Source of the DNA: Pseudoalteromonas prydzensis
GTDB taxonomy: Bacteria; Pseudomonadota; Gammaproteobacteria; Enterobacterales; Alteromonadaceae
Reading direction: 5' to 3'
Length of the DNA stretch: 43,822 nt
Assembly: GCF_011050055.1 (NCBI RefSeq)
Contig: NZ_DRGM01000205.1
Coordinates: 1-43,822 of the forward strand
Numbering within the stretch: the first letter of the stretch is position 1; each line of letters starts with the position of its first letter. Shown piece by piece: positions 33,997 through 42,736 of the stretch. A model generated the notes under the pieces. It saw only the letters and a list, made by a program, of their open reading frames with translations. It was not told the DNA's origin and ran no database searches. The position numbers were made by a program, and so were the translations under genes.

Positions 33997-35897
33997 TGGA
34001 CTTTGAATTTATTCGCCCAGCAGTATTATGGCTATTAGTGCCTGTGTGTTTAGTGTTTACTATTGCAATGTTGCAACACAAAAAAAGCAATCAAGGTGAA
34101 TTAATTGCGCCTCACTTAGCAAAATTTGTGATCAACACCAATAACCAACAGCATAGCCAACCTATTTGGCTGATTGCATTATTTGCAGTTTTGGCCGTTA
34201 TTTTTAGTGCCGGACCCAGTTTTGAAGAAAAACAAGTGCCGGTGTTTCAAAGCAAAAATGCCCGGGTGATTGTGATGGATATGTCGCTATCGATGTACAG
34301 CACCGATATCGCGCCCAGTCGTTTAGTGCAAGCGCGCTTCAAGGCGCTGGATATGATCAAACTATTTAAAGAAGGCGACACTGCGTTAGTGGCCTATGCC
34401 GGCACCGCCTATACCATTTCGCCGTTAACTAATGATGCCGCCACGCTGGAAAATTTAATTCCAAGTTTAAGCCCAGATATCATGCCTGATAAAGGCTCCA
34501 ACGTACTTGCTGGGCTTGATGCAGCAACAGAGTTATTAACCCAAGCAGGCTACCTCGAAGGTGACATCATTTTAGTCACCGATGGCATTGAGCAAAGTGA
34601 ACAAAGCGATATCAGTCAATTTACGAGTAACAATCCATATCGCCTCAACATTTATGGTGTGGGGACCGAGCAAGGCGCGCCAATCAAACTCCCTGAGGGA
34701 GGATTTTTAAAAGATAATTATGGGCAAATTGTGGTGCCTACCATGAATATCAGCATGCTCAATAACCTAGCTAAAAACAGTGGTGGCAAATTTACCACTT
34801 ACCAACCAAGTGAGCGTGATATTCAAGTATTTGCACCGAGTGCCAACAGTGAAATACTAAAAAATGAGAAACAAAGCCAAGCGTTATGGCGCATTGATGC
34901 GGGCATTTATGGGCTAGTGATTTTACTGCCTATGATGCTGTGGGTTTTTCGCCGCGGTGCATTTGCAGCCGCGATTGTGGTGGTGAGTTTTTTACCCCAA
35001 CAAAACGCCTATGCGCTTGAACTGCCTTCAGTATTTAAAAACCAAGATCAACGCGCGCTGGACGCTTACCAACAAGGTGAGTATGAGCAAGCAGCTAGCG
35101 CGCAATCTAGCCAATTAAAAGGCGCGGCGCTTTACCAGCAAGGCAATTTTGATGCCGCATTGGCACAGTTTAGCGAAGATAAAAGCGCCACTGGTTTATA
35201 TAACTACGGTAATGCTCTGGCCAAAGCAGGTAAACTAGAGGAAGCAATTAGCGCCTACCAACAAGCGCAACAGTTGCAAGATAACTTTACCCAAGCAAAG
35301 GAAAATCAAGCCTTAGTTGAGCAGTTGCTGCAACAGCAGGAGCAACAACAGCAAGCAGGCCAAGACGGCGAACAAAATCAAGATCAAGACAGTCAAGATG
35401 GCGAGCAAGGTCAAGATCAGCAAAATAAAGATAAATCACAACAAGGTGAGCAGCCCTCTCAAGATCAGCAATCTCAACAAGGGGATGAGTCTGAGCAAAA
35501 TGAGCAGCAACAAGATGGTAAACCTTCCGATCAACAATCTGATGAAAAAAATGATCCGCAAATGGAAGCTGAACCTGAGCAAGGTGACAGCTCTGATGCG
35601 CAGCAACAAGATAAACCAAACGAGCCTAAGGATGACCCTGCAAGCGATGAGCAACCAGCGCAACCACAAATGACCCCTGAGCAACAGCAGCAAGCAGAAG
35701 ACGCGGCGAAACAGCAAGCGATGCAAGCACAAACCGCAGAGCTGACCAATGAAGAAAAAGAGAAAGCCCAACAGTTGAACCAATTGTTGCGCAAAATACC
35801 CGATGATCCCGCAATCCTGTTACGTAACAAAATGCAATTAGAAGCCCAAAAACGAAACCATCAACGCCGTCCACAAGGAGTCGAAAAATCATGGTAA
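33996..35897 (+). CDS. VWA-TPR fusion protein, BatB/BatC-like
   Basis: A 633-residue protein that joins a BatB-like VWA domain to a BatC-like TPR domain. Two N-terminal helices precede the VWA domain with DMSLS as its metal site (about 95-99) and ILVTDGIEQSE. Around 306-345 come a membrane helix and then a stretch resembling a signal peptide ending NAYA-LE. TPR-like repeats follow (LYQQGNFDAALAQF, LYNYGNALAKAGKLEEAI). From about 440 to 590 the chain is glutamine/aspartate/glutamate-rich and probably disordered. AGGAGG lies four bases before the ATG. Its end overlaps batD by seven bases. Proposed role: a periplasmic scaffold of the Bat complex. Confidence 0.9.
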   Translation: MDFEFIRPAVLWLLVPVCLVFTIAMLQHKKSNQGELIAPHLAKFVINTNNQQHSQPIWLIALFAVLAVIFSAGPSFEEKQVPVFQSKNARVIVMDMSLSMYSTDIAPSRLVQARFKALDMIKLFKEGDTALVAYAGTAYTISPLTNDAATLENLIPSLSPDIMPDKGSNVLAGLDAATELLTQAGYLEGDIILVTDGIEQSEQSDISQFTSNNPYRLNIYGVGTEQGAPIKLPEGGFLKDNYGQIVVPTMNISMLNNLAKNSGGKFTTYQPSERDIQVFAPSANSEILKNEKQSQALWRIDAGIYGLVILLPMMLWVFRRGAFAAAIVVVSFLPQQNAYALELPSVFKNQDQRALDAYQQGEYEQAASAQSSQLKGAALYQQGNFDAALAQFSEDKSATGLYNYGNALAKAGKLEEAISAYQQAQQLQDNFTQAKENQALVEQLLQQQEQQQQAGQDGEQNQDQDSQDGEQGQDQQNKDKSQQGEQPSQDQQSQQGDESEQNEQQQDGKPSDQQSDEKNDPQMEAEPEQGDSSDAQQQDKPNEPKDDPASDEQPAQPQMTPEQQQQAEDAAKQQAMQAQTAELTNEEKEKAQQLNQLLRKIPDDPAILLRNKMQLEAQKRNHQRRPQGVEKSW

Positions 35898-37534
35898 TGC
35901 GATTAATCTGTTGTTTATTGCTTATCAGCGCTATGCCCTCGTGGGCTATTACACAATTACAAGCCAGTGTTGATAAAAACCCAGTGTTAGCGGGTGAATT
36001 TTTTATGCTCAATATCAGTGCTGATGACACCATAAAAAATGATCAACCCGACACCTCAGTGCTATTAAAAGACTTTGTGGTTGGCCGCACCAGTGTCAGC
36101 ACTCGCACAAATATCATCAATGGTAGTATTTCAAAAGAAACCACTTGGTCTATTAAACTCATGACCCGCACTGCGGGGGATTATACCATCCCAGCGTTTA
36201 GTATTGCTGGTGTCAGCTCTGCGCCCATTGCATTAAAAGTGGCTGAACGCAGTAAAGATGCGCAGCAAAATAACGATATTTTTATCAAAGCCTCGCTTGC
36301 TAATGACAGCTTATTTGTGCAGGAGGCTGGGGTTTACACTGTTAAGCTCTATCTTGCCAAAGAATTACTTGATGGCAATTTAAGCACTCCCACTATGCCA
36401 GACGCGCAGCTAAGCCAAATTGGTAAACAAACTGAAAACTACGAACTGATTGATGGCAAACGTTATTTAGTCATCACTCGTGAATATTTAGTGCAACCGC
36501 AAAAAAGTGGCAGTTATACAATTCAAGCCCCTGCCTTTCAAGGGCGCATTCGTCAGGACTATCGCCAATTAGATGTCTCAGCGTTGGGCGAAGATGTAAA
36601 CATTGAGATTAAACCCATTCCAAATGATTACCAAGGTGCGTGGTTACCAAGCGAATTAGTGAGTTTAGATGAGCAATGGCAACCAGAAGATGACACCGTA
36701 GAAGTCGGCACCCCGATTACCCGCACGCTGACTTTAACCGCACTTGGCATTACCAAAGAGCAACTACCCGATATTGAACTGCCTGAAATCAAAGGTATTC
36801 GCAGCTATCCAGATGAAAAAGAAAATAATCACTTGGTTCGCGATGGCCGGGTAATATCACAACAAACAGCCTCGTACGCATTGTTACCGCAGATGCCGGG
36901 CACTTATACACTGCCTGAGGTGAGCGTACCTTGGTATAATACCAAGATTAACCGTATTAGCTATGCAACATTGCCTGCGCGTACCATTACCGTAACGTCA
37001 AGCAGTAACGATGTAGTAAATCCGCTACCAGCAGCGCCGACCTCAGCATTGCCAATCACAGAGGATCCATCCTCGCTAAATCAACAGCCTATATTGGTAA
37101 ATAACACCCCTGTTTGGTTAATTATTGTTAGTGTTATTGGTTATTTACTGTGGTTTATCACGTTAATTTTATGGTTCCGTAGTCGCTCTCAGCGCACTGT
37201 TGTTAGCAGCCAGCCTAAAGTAGTAAGCAAAGAGGCGTCAGCGTCATTAGCTGAGCTTAAGAAAATAAGTAAAAATAATGACATAAATGCGTTCTATCAA
37301 GCATTGAACCGTTACGCGATACAGCAGACAAAACAACCGCATAGTGCAATAGACAAGTTAGTGCTAGACATTGATAATATTCAACTTAGTCAACAAATTG
37401 CTAAACTGCAGTCTGCCCTCTATAGTCCTAATAGCACCGAGGTGGACTTGGCTGCAATTATACATTTGTTAGAAGAGCAGAATAATATTCAGAAGAAATC
37501 TCAACAAGCTGTATTAAAAGGACTTTATAAATAG
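35891..37534 (+). CDS. BatD/oxygen-tolerance family protein
   Basis: A 547-residue BatD-like protein. A signal peptide (MRLICCLLLISAMPSWA) precedes a large periplasmic part made of immunoglobulin-like beta domains with typical segments such as FMLNISADDT, YTIPAFSIAG and GTYTLPEVSVPWYN. One membrane helix (about 410-430, VWLIIVSVIGYLLWFITLILWF) and a cytoplasmic helical tail of about 115 residues follow. Family members occur as the last structural gene of Bat operons. It overlaps the fusion gene by seven bases. After its stop a 111-base gap leads to the sigma factor gene. Confidence 0.9.
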   Translation: MVMRLICCLLLISAMPSWAITQLQASVDKNPVLAGEFFMLNISADDTIKNDQPDTSVLLKDFVVGRTSVSTRTNIINGSISKETTWSIKLMTRTAGDYTIPAFSIAGVSSAPIALKVAERSKDAQQNNDIFIKASLANDSLFVQEAGVYTVKLYLAKELLDGNLSTPTMPDAQLSQIGKQTENYELIDGKRYLVITREYLVQPQKSGSYTIQAPAFQGRIRQDYRQLDVSALGEDVNIEIKPIPNDYQGAWLPSELVSLDEQWQPEDDTVEVGTPITRTLTLTALGITKEQLPDIELPEIKGIRSYPDEKENNHLVRDGRVISQQTASYALLPQMPGTYTLPEVSVPWYNTKINRISYATLPARTITVTSSSNDVVNPLPAAPTSALPITEDPSSLNQQPILVNNTPVWLIIVSVIGYLLWFITLILWFRSRSQRTVVSSQPKVVSKEASASLAELKKISKNNDINAFYQALNRYAIQQTKQPHSAIDKLVLDIDNIQLSQQIAKLQSALYSPNSTEVDLAAIIHLLEEQNNIQKKSQQAVLKGLYK

Positions 37535-37548
37535 AGTTTGAGTGTATA

Positions 37549-37554
37549 GGAACT
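37549..37554 (+). promoter_or_regulatory. possible ECF-type -35 element
   Basis: GGAACT, the -35 word of many ECF sigma promoters, lies 92 bases before the preferred start of the sigma gene. No convincing matching -10 element was found 16-17 bases later, so this is only suggestive of autoregulation. Confidence 0.2.
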
Positions 37555-37645
37555 ATCCACGCACTTGGACAGCGAATTACTTAAAATAAATAAAAAAGTG
37601 CTTATGCTTGGAAATAAAAACTCTAAAAGTCAGGTCTTAGTTGAT

Positions 37646-38161
37646 ATGGCAGAGAAAAAAACACGCTATGAAAAACTTGTTCATGTTTATCATAGCGAAT
37701 TATATCGCTTTGCGTATTGGTTATGCCGCGACCCTAATATTGCCGAAGATCTTGTCCAAGAAACGTTTTTACGTGCTTGGCGTGCCCTTGATTCATTATT
37801 AGATCAAAAAGCAGCAAAGCCATGGCTATTGACGATTTTGCGCCGGGAGAATGCCCGCCGCTTTGAACGCAAACAATTTGATTATAGCGATGTTGAAAAC
37901 GATACCTTAGTTGATGAAAAAAGCGTCACCTTAGATGACGAAATGGAGCAAACAGTGATCCAACGTCAAATCGCTAAGTTACCTGATGAATACCGTGAGC
38001 CATTACTACTACAAGTAGTTATGGGTTGCTCCGGTGATGAGATAGCTGAAATATTAGATTTAAATAAGAACACCGTGATGACGCGTTTATACCGCGCCAG
38101 AAACCAGTTAAAAGAGGCTTTAAGCCGTGATGATGAACAACTTAAAGGGGCATCAAATTAA
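37646..38161 (+). CDS. ECF-like RNA polymerase sigma factor
   Basis: A sigma-70 family factor with only regions 2 and 4. Region 2 includes LYRFAYWLCRDPNIAEDLVQETFLRAW, with the DLVQETFLRAW core-binding helix; region 4 includes LPDEYREPLLLQVVMGCSGDEIAE and NKNTVMTRLYRARNQLKEAL. From the ATG at 37646 the product is 171 residues. The frame stays open upstream to a TTG at 37565 and has another ATG at 37604; the later start fits typical family openings (MAEKKTRYEKLV). It shares a TAATG overlap with the DUF3379 gene, a classic sigma/anti-sigma pairing. It may be read through from the Bat operon. Confidence 0.9.
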   Translation: MAEKKTRYEKLVHVYHSELYRFAYWLCRDPNIAEDLVQETFLRAWRALDSLLDQKAAKPWLLTILRRENARRFERKQFDYSDVENDTLVDEKSVTLDDEMEQTVIQRQIAKLPDEYREPLLLQVVMGCSGDEIAEILDLNKNTVMTRLYRARNQLKEALSRDDEQLKGASN

Positions 38162-38958
38162 TGGATGATCTCGAGTTTCGTCGCCGAATTAGCGCACAGC
38201 CAAACAGCACAGAGAAGGAACTTTTGGAGTTTGCAGAGCAACATCCTGAGCGACAAGCATTTATAGATGACATGCAAGCGTTTGATACGCAGCTTTCAGG
38301 CGCACTGGATATACCTGTGCCAGCGGGTCTTGCTGAGCGTATTTTAGCTAATACTGCAGCTCATGCACAAAACGACGCACCAATTACTGAGCAGCGTTTT
38401 ACAGAACAAACTGATGCAACCCCATTGCAACAGCCAACAGATAATGTGGTTGAGGCAAGTTCACGCTTTAAACGTGCTCGTTTACCTCTTGCCATGGCAG
38501 CCTCATTATTGGTGGCGGTAGGCGCATTTTTCTTTAGCAGCGAACAAAATATTGCGTATGCCGCAGGCGAACATGCACTTGCCCATGTTTATTATGAAAT
38601 CAACTCGTTACAGAAAACAGAAGCGATCAGTTTAGCAACAGTCAATGAAAAATTTGCAGTCCTTGGCGGTCATTTAGATGAGCTCCCGGGTAAAGTAACG
38701 TATTTAATGTTTTGTGACTTTAAGGGTCAAAAAGGGCTGCATCTGGTGTTTGAATCTGATTATGGCCCGATGACAGTTTTTATCGTGCCATCAAAACAGC
38801 AGACTTTTGGCATTGGCGACGACGATTTTCAGGATGACCGTTTTGCAGGCCATATTAACCGTGGTGCTGACGCTGATACTATTTTAGTAGCAAGTCTTGG
38901 TGCGCCATTAGAAAATTACAATGATCGTATTAATGGTGCGATCCGCTGGTTAAATTAA
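38161..38958 (+). CDS. DUF3379 protein, probable membrane anti-sigma factor
   Basis: A 265-residue single-pass membrane protein of the DUF3379 family. The N-terminal 100 residues are soluble and acidic-helical, the membrane helix is about 108-126 (LPLAMAASLLVAVGAFFF), and the C-terminal about 135 residues should be periplasmic. No zinc-binding HxxxCxxC motif is present, so it is not a ZAS-type anti-sigma factor. Translational overlap with the preceding sigma gene and its topology make an anti-sigma role the likely reading; direct evidence is lacking. It ends before a shared terminator. Confidence 0.85.
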   Translation: MDDLEFRRRISAQPNSTEKELLEFAEQHPERQAFIDDMQAFDTQLSGALDIPVPAGLAERILANTAAHAQNDAPITEQRFTEQTDATPLQQPTDNVVEASSRFKRARLPLAMAASLLVAVGAFFFSSEQNIAYAAGEHALAHVYYEINSLQKTEAISLATVNEKFAVLGGHLDELPGKVTYLMFCDFKGQKGLHLVFESDYGPMTVFIVPSKQQTFGIGDDDFQDDRFAGHINRGADADTILVASLGAPLENYNDRINGAIRWLN

Positions 38959-39033
38959 CCTGCCCTTTGCATGGTCGTCATTATGGCGAATGCAATTTAA
39001 TTGACGCGTAGCTCTAGGCTTTAGATAAAAAAT

Positions 39034-39066
39034 AAAACCGCACAACAATTGTTAGTGCGGTTTTTT
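39034..39066. terminator. bidirectional terminator between DUF3379 and aminotransferase genes
   Basis: AAAACCGCAC (39034-39043) and GTGCGGTTTT (39055-39064) pair perfectly; the loop contains the self-complementary AACAATTGTT. T runs follow on both strands, between convergent genes. Confidence 0.85.
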
Positions 39067-39094
39067 ATTATTCAATAACGCTATCTAAATAGAA

Positions 39095-40285
39095 TTATTT
39101 ACAAACGTCTGCAACAGCATTTGCAAAGTAATCGATATTCGCTTGGCTGATACCTGCCACATTTACACGGCTAGAACCAACAATGTAAATACCGTAGTCT
39201 TTTTGTAGACGCTCGATTTGCTCTTTATTAATACCTAAGAAAGAGAACATACCGTGTTGACGGTCAATAAACGAGAAGTCTTGAGCAATATCTTTTGCCG
39301 CTAGGCTGTCTTTGATCAACGTACGCAGACCGTTAATACGGTTGCGCATTTCATCAAGTTCACTGTGCCATTGTTGAGTAAGCTCTGTGCTGCTTAAAAT
39401 GGTGTTTACAATGTCGGCACCGTGCGCAGGGGGCATTGAATAAATACTACGTACCACACTTAACAATACTGAGTTTGAAATATCAGCCGTCGCGCTATCT
39501 TTCGCAATGATTGAACATGCGCCAATACGCTCACGGTATAAACCAAAGTTTTTCGAACATGACGAACAAATGAGCAGCTCATCAACCGCGTTCGCTAAAA
39601 TACGTAAACCGTTGGCATCTTCTTCTAGGCTTGAACCAAAACCTTGATACGCGATATCTATCAGTGGAGTAAAGCCAACATCTTTTGCAAGCTCAGCAAC
39701 TGTATTCCACTGTGTTTCGTTTAAGTCCATACCACTTGGGTTATGACAACATGCGTGTAATAAAACAACGTCACCTTTCGGCACTTGCGTCAGGGTTTCG
39801 ATCATTTCATCAAATAACAGGTCTTTGTTTTCGTAATCGTAGTATGGGTATTCTTTAACAGTCAGGCCTGCGGCTTCAAATAAGCTAATGTGGTTTGCCC
39901 ATGTAGGATTTGTAACCCATACTGTCGCACCGGGATTACAGCGAACGATAAATTCAGCTGCAACACGCAGTGCACCTGTCCCACCTGGTGCTTGTGCTGT
40001 ACGCACACGATTAGCTAATAATGCTTGGTGCTCACCTAATAATAGGTTTTCCATTTTTTGGCAGTAATCTAAGTTACCCGCCAAACCAATGTATGATTTG
40101 CTGGTTTCGTTTTCAAGACGGAACGCTTCAGCTTTTTTTACTGCTTTTAATACTGGTGTATTACCTTGTTCATCTTTATAAACACCAACCCCTAAGTCAA
40201 TCTTATTTGGGTTAGTATCTTGCTTATAGGCCGCCATAAGGCCAAGAATAGGATCAGTTGGTAATGGTTTTAATACTGAGAACAT
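39095..40285 (-). CDS. aromatic/aspartate aminotransferase (class I PLP)
   Basis: A 396-residue class I pyridoxal-phosphate aminotransferase of the AspC/TyrB group, moving amino groups between aspartate or aromatic amino acids and 2-oxoglutarate. Seen are LGVGVYKDEQGNTPVL, the SYIGLAGNLDY active-site region, TNPTWANH, the HNPSGMDL motif with the asparagine contacting PLP, DIAYQGFG and the Schiff-base lysine K245 in SSCSKNFGLYRERIG, and the C-terminal SSRVNVAGI with the carboxylate-binding arginine. AspC and TyrB cannot be told apart reliably by reading. AAGAGA lies before the ATG. The GAF-protein gene is upstream on the same strand, 79 bases away. Confidence 0.93.
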   Translation of the reverse strand: MFSVLKPLPTDPILGLMAAYKQDTNPNKIDLGVGVYKDEQGNTPVLKAVKKAEAFRLENETSKSYIGLAGNLDYCQKMENLLLGEHQALLANRVRTAQAPGGTGALRVAAEFIVRCNPGATVWVTNPTWANHISLFEAAGLTVKEYPYYDYENKDLLFDEMIETLTQVPKGDVVLLHACCHNPSGMDLNETQWNTVAELAKDVGFTPLIDIAYQGFGSSLEEDANGLRILANAVDELLICSSCSKNFGLYRERIGACSIIAKDSATADISNSVLLSVVRSIYSMPPAHGADIVNTILSSTELTQQWHSELDEMRNRINGLRTLIKDSLAAKDIAQDFSFIDRQHGMFSFLGINKEQIERLQKDYGIYIVGSSRVNVAGISQANIDYFANAVADVCK

Positions 40286-40355
40286 TGACTATCTCTTTCG
40301 TTATTTAGGGGTTAGCTGTTGCACTTAGCTTAACATAAAAGCTCACTAGATTGAC

Positions 40356-40372
40356 TAGTGTTATTTACACTA
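40356..40372. promoter_or_regulatory. candidate operator upstream of the aminotransferase
   Basis: TAGTGT (40356-40361) and ACACTA (40367-40372) are inverted repeats with a five-base spacer. On the gene's strand it contains TGTAAA, the half-site of TyrR boxes, but the second half does not match the TyrR consensus TGTAAA-N6-TTTACA. Confidence 0.2.
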
Positions 40373-41024
40373 AAAAGTGAGGAATTTTAATACAGCATGC
40401 AATTAATAGCGCTAAAGTTTGCTGGTTGAAAAAATCGTTATTAAAGGCTTCACCATCAACAATACCAACGCAGCGATTTGCACTGTCAAAAAGCGGTAAA
40501 CAGGCTTCTGATTTTACTTTAGGGTCACAGGTATAATATTCACCACCCGCAGCCAAATACTGCGCAACATTGTTGATCACTCGCCCTTTACTACTCAGTG
40601 CCACCTGCACATTATTACTGCCGGCTGCAAATGCTTCGGTGAGTGGAAAAAGCGGTCGACTTGGCGCGCCAAAGTAAGCCAGTTTAAGTAATTGCTGGCC
40701 CTCTGGCGTTGCTGTGTTTTGGTAAATGCCATACCAGTCAACCTTGGTTTGCGCTACAACGTAATCAACAATCAGTTGTAATTGAGCAAGCTGTTGCGTG
40801 GTATGCTGATCTTGCGGTAAAAAGTCAGTGAGTTTAAACGGCTCATCTTGTAAATAACCAAATAAGCTGCACGCGCCACCCTCGCCCAGCTCTGGGATTT
40901 GATACTGCCAACGAACAGCGGGAAGCGACTGGCTTAATAAATAATTTTCGAGCTTAGTGAGCTCAGCAGTGACTAACTGAGCAGGCACATCTAGTTGTGC
41001 AAGAGATAAATAAGAAGAAACCAT
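40365..41024 (-). CDS. GAF-domain protein related to free methionine-(R)-sulfoxide reductase
   Basis: A 219-residue protein with an N-terminal helical stretch and a GAF domain at about 80-215. The segment YTCDPKVKSEACLPLF corresponds to the HIACDAASNSEIVLPL segment of E. coli fRMsr (YebR), so the catalytic cysteine appears to be C166. The two other active-site cysteines of fRMsr, about 34 and 24 residues earlier, are not seen (the region reads FGAPSRPLFPLTEAFAAGS); C175 is an extra cysteine. It may use a different recycling route, or bind a ligand without reducing methionine sulfoxide. Located between the partner-switch pair and the aminotransferase, all on the minus strand. Confidence 0.75.
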   Translation of the reverse strand: MVSSYLSLAQLDVPAQLVTAELTKLENYLLSQSLPAVRWQYQIPELGEGGACSLFGYLQDEPFKLTDFLPQDQHTTQQLAQLQLIVDYVVAQTKVDWYGIYQNTATPEGQQLLKLAYFGAPSRPLFPLTEAFAAGSNNVQVALSSKGRVINNVAQYLAAGGEYYTCDPKVKSEACLPLFDSANRCVGIVDGEAFNNDFFNQQTLALLIACCIKIPHFLV

Positions 41025-41086
41025 TTAGCCATCCAAACATCTAAAAAATGAATCATAGCATGGCTAAACTACCACGACTAGCTTTG

Positions 41087-42736
41087 TTACTGCACTAATC
41101 GATAACACATTTCAATTTGATTACCCGATGCGTTATAAGTCACCTGCTCTGCTATTTCTTCTAATATCGACAGTCCACGACCATGCTCTCGATTATTGCT
41201 GTTTGCAGTGCTATCAGTACTTGCAAAGCCATTACCAGAATCACAAATAGTAAAATAAAGGCTTAAAGTGTCAGGGCAATAACGCATATCTACAATGATC
41301 AACGCATCCACCAGCTTAGCAAGCGTGGCTTCTCTAAGTTGATAATACTCAATAAAGCCATCTTCTTTATTTTTAATCTCTGAGTCGAGTCCTAACACGC
41401 CATGATCGAGTGCATTATTATAGGCCTCAGAAAGTAGTAGGAAAATATCCGAGCGATGAGCTTTTAAGCCACCGACTTGAGTGAGTACTTCGACGATTTC
41501 AAGCACCGGATCGGTTTGTTTTATTTGCCGTGAATTAAGCGTTAAAGAAAAATTAAAGGGTAACCGAGAATAAGCGGTTTGCTCTTCAGCCGCGGGAGGA
41601 ACCGCCACACAATTAAACAGCACTAGACTAAGATCATCTTGTTGTTTGCTACCATGAGCAAACTGAGTCACTTGAGTGATTATATCTTGGCTAGTCACTT
41701 TAGGCTTGCTTGCAAGTGCCTTTATAAAGCGTTGCTCTGCAAAAAATTCACCGTCCGCATTAGTCGTTTCTATAATACCATCGGTAGCCAGTGCCAAACG
41801 CATGCTAGTATCGACTTCAAAATGAACTAATTCACGTTCAAATTCATCACCTTCTAAAATCCCTAAAGCCATATGCTGTGACTCTAAGGTCTTTAATACT
41901 TTGCCTTGTTGATCGATTAAATAGGCATCTGGCAAGCCGCCAAGCCAAACAGAGACACTCTTCCCTGAACTGCTCAACTCGATAATTGTCGCGGCACAAA
42001 ACATATGCCCAGGCAGTAATTGCACCAATACAGCATTAACTTCAGCAGCAATATCACTCACCGCCATACCTTTGTTAACCATAGTATAAAAAACTTTAGA
42101 TGCCGGCAGTGCCCCCACAGCAGCCGCTAGCCCATGGCCGGTAAAATCCCCAAGCATACAATACAGGCTACCAATCGGACTTTGTCCAACTAAGCACATA
42201 TCACCATTGAACATAGACGCGGGTGATAGGTGAAAATCAATGTTGTCAGTAAACTTATATTGGTTCTCTAACGCATTGTTAAAGATATGCTCAACTATTT
42301 CGTGTTCACGTTCGGTTTGATTGTAATGATATTCTAATAACTTATTTTGCTCATGAGTTTTTAGGCTAAGTTTGCGGGTACGACTGTGGGCTTTTATTTT
42401 TGCGGTTAAAATTACTTTATCAAACGGTTTATGAATAAAATCATCGCCGCCAACTTCTAGGCAGCGCTCAAAGCTGCTTTGATCTTCTAATGACGTTATA
42501 AAAATAATCGGTAGGTGAACATCGTTGTATAACTGCTTAATTTTTTTCGCTGTTTCATAGCCATCCATAATTGGCATGATCACATCCAGTAGCACAATAT
42601 CAATGCTTTGCTGTGCTAATATCGCTAATGCCTCAACGCCATTGGCAGCAGTCGATACCTCGTAATTTTGTTGCTCCAACATCACCTTTAACAGCGTTAA
42701 ATTTAGTGGTTGATCATCAACAACGAGAATATGCAT
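41087..42736 (-). CDS. REC-PP2C-HATPase partner-switch regulator, CrsR/HsbR-like
   Basis: A 549-residue response regulator with three parts. The receiver (1-120) has D7/D8, phosphoacceptor D51, T81 and K103. A SpoIIE/RsbU-type PP2C phosphatase (about 170-375) has FNGDM, GDFTGHG, ATDGIIET and QQDDLSLV; the second aspartate of the usual GGDxxD is replaced. A GHKL kinase domain like RsbW/SpoIIAB (about 395-549) has LSEAYNNALDHG, CDSGNGF and HGRGLSIL. This layout is that of CrsR in Shewanella, which controls sigma-S, and HsbR in Pseudomonas. It starts at an ATG overlapping the STAS gene stop as TGATG. Confidence 0.92.
   Translation of the reverse strand: MHILVVDDQPLNLTLLKVMLEQQNYEVSTAANGVEALAILAQQSIDIVLLDVIMPIMDGYETAKKIKQLYNDVHLPIIFITSLEDQSSFERCLEVGGDDFIHKPFDKVILTAKIKAHSRTRKLSLKTHEQNKLLEYHYNQTEREHEIVEHIFNNALENQYKFTDNIDFHLSPASMFNGDMCLVGQSPIGSLYCMLGDFTGHGLAAAVGALPASKVFYTMVNKGMAVSDIAAEVNAVLVQLLPGHMFCAATIIELSSSGKSVSVWLGGLPDAYLIDQQGKVLKTLESQHMALGILEGDEFERELVHFEVDTSMRLALATDGIIETTNADGEFFAEQRFIKALASKPKVTSQDIITQVTQFAHGSKQQDDLSLVLFNCVAVPPAAEEQTAYSRLPFNFSLTLNSRQIKQTDPVLEIVEVLTQVGGLKAHRSDIFLLLSEAYNNALDHGVLGLDSEIKNKEDGFIEYYQLREATLAKLVDALIIVDMRYCPDTLSLYFTICDSGNGFASTDSTANSNNREHGRGLSILEEIAEQVTYNASGNQIEMCYRLVQ

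Noticed and set aside
35317..35720. Possible tandem repeat in the VWA-TPR gene
   Set aside because: CAG/CAA/GAT-rich words recur but without a fixed unit or exact copies; this is compositional bias of a Q/D/E-rich tail.
35287..36033. Several overlapping frames on both strands in the glutamine-rich part of the VWA-TPR gene
   Set aside because: Low-complexity CAG/CAA-rich DNA opens all frames; the products are biased (Lys/Asn, Leu/Arg or Cys/Ser rich) and lack start signals.
40356..40372. A TyrR box before the aminotransferase
   Set aside because: Only one TGTAAA half-site matches; the dyad has a five-base spacer and different arms, so a TyrR assignment is not justified.
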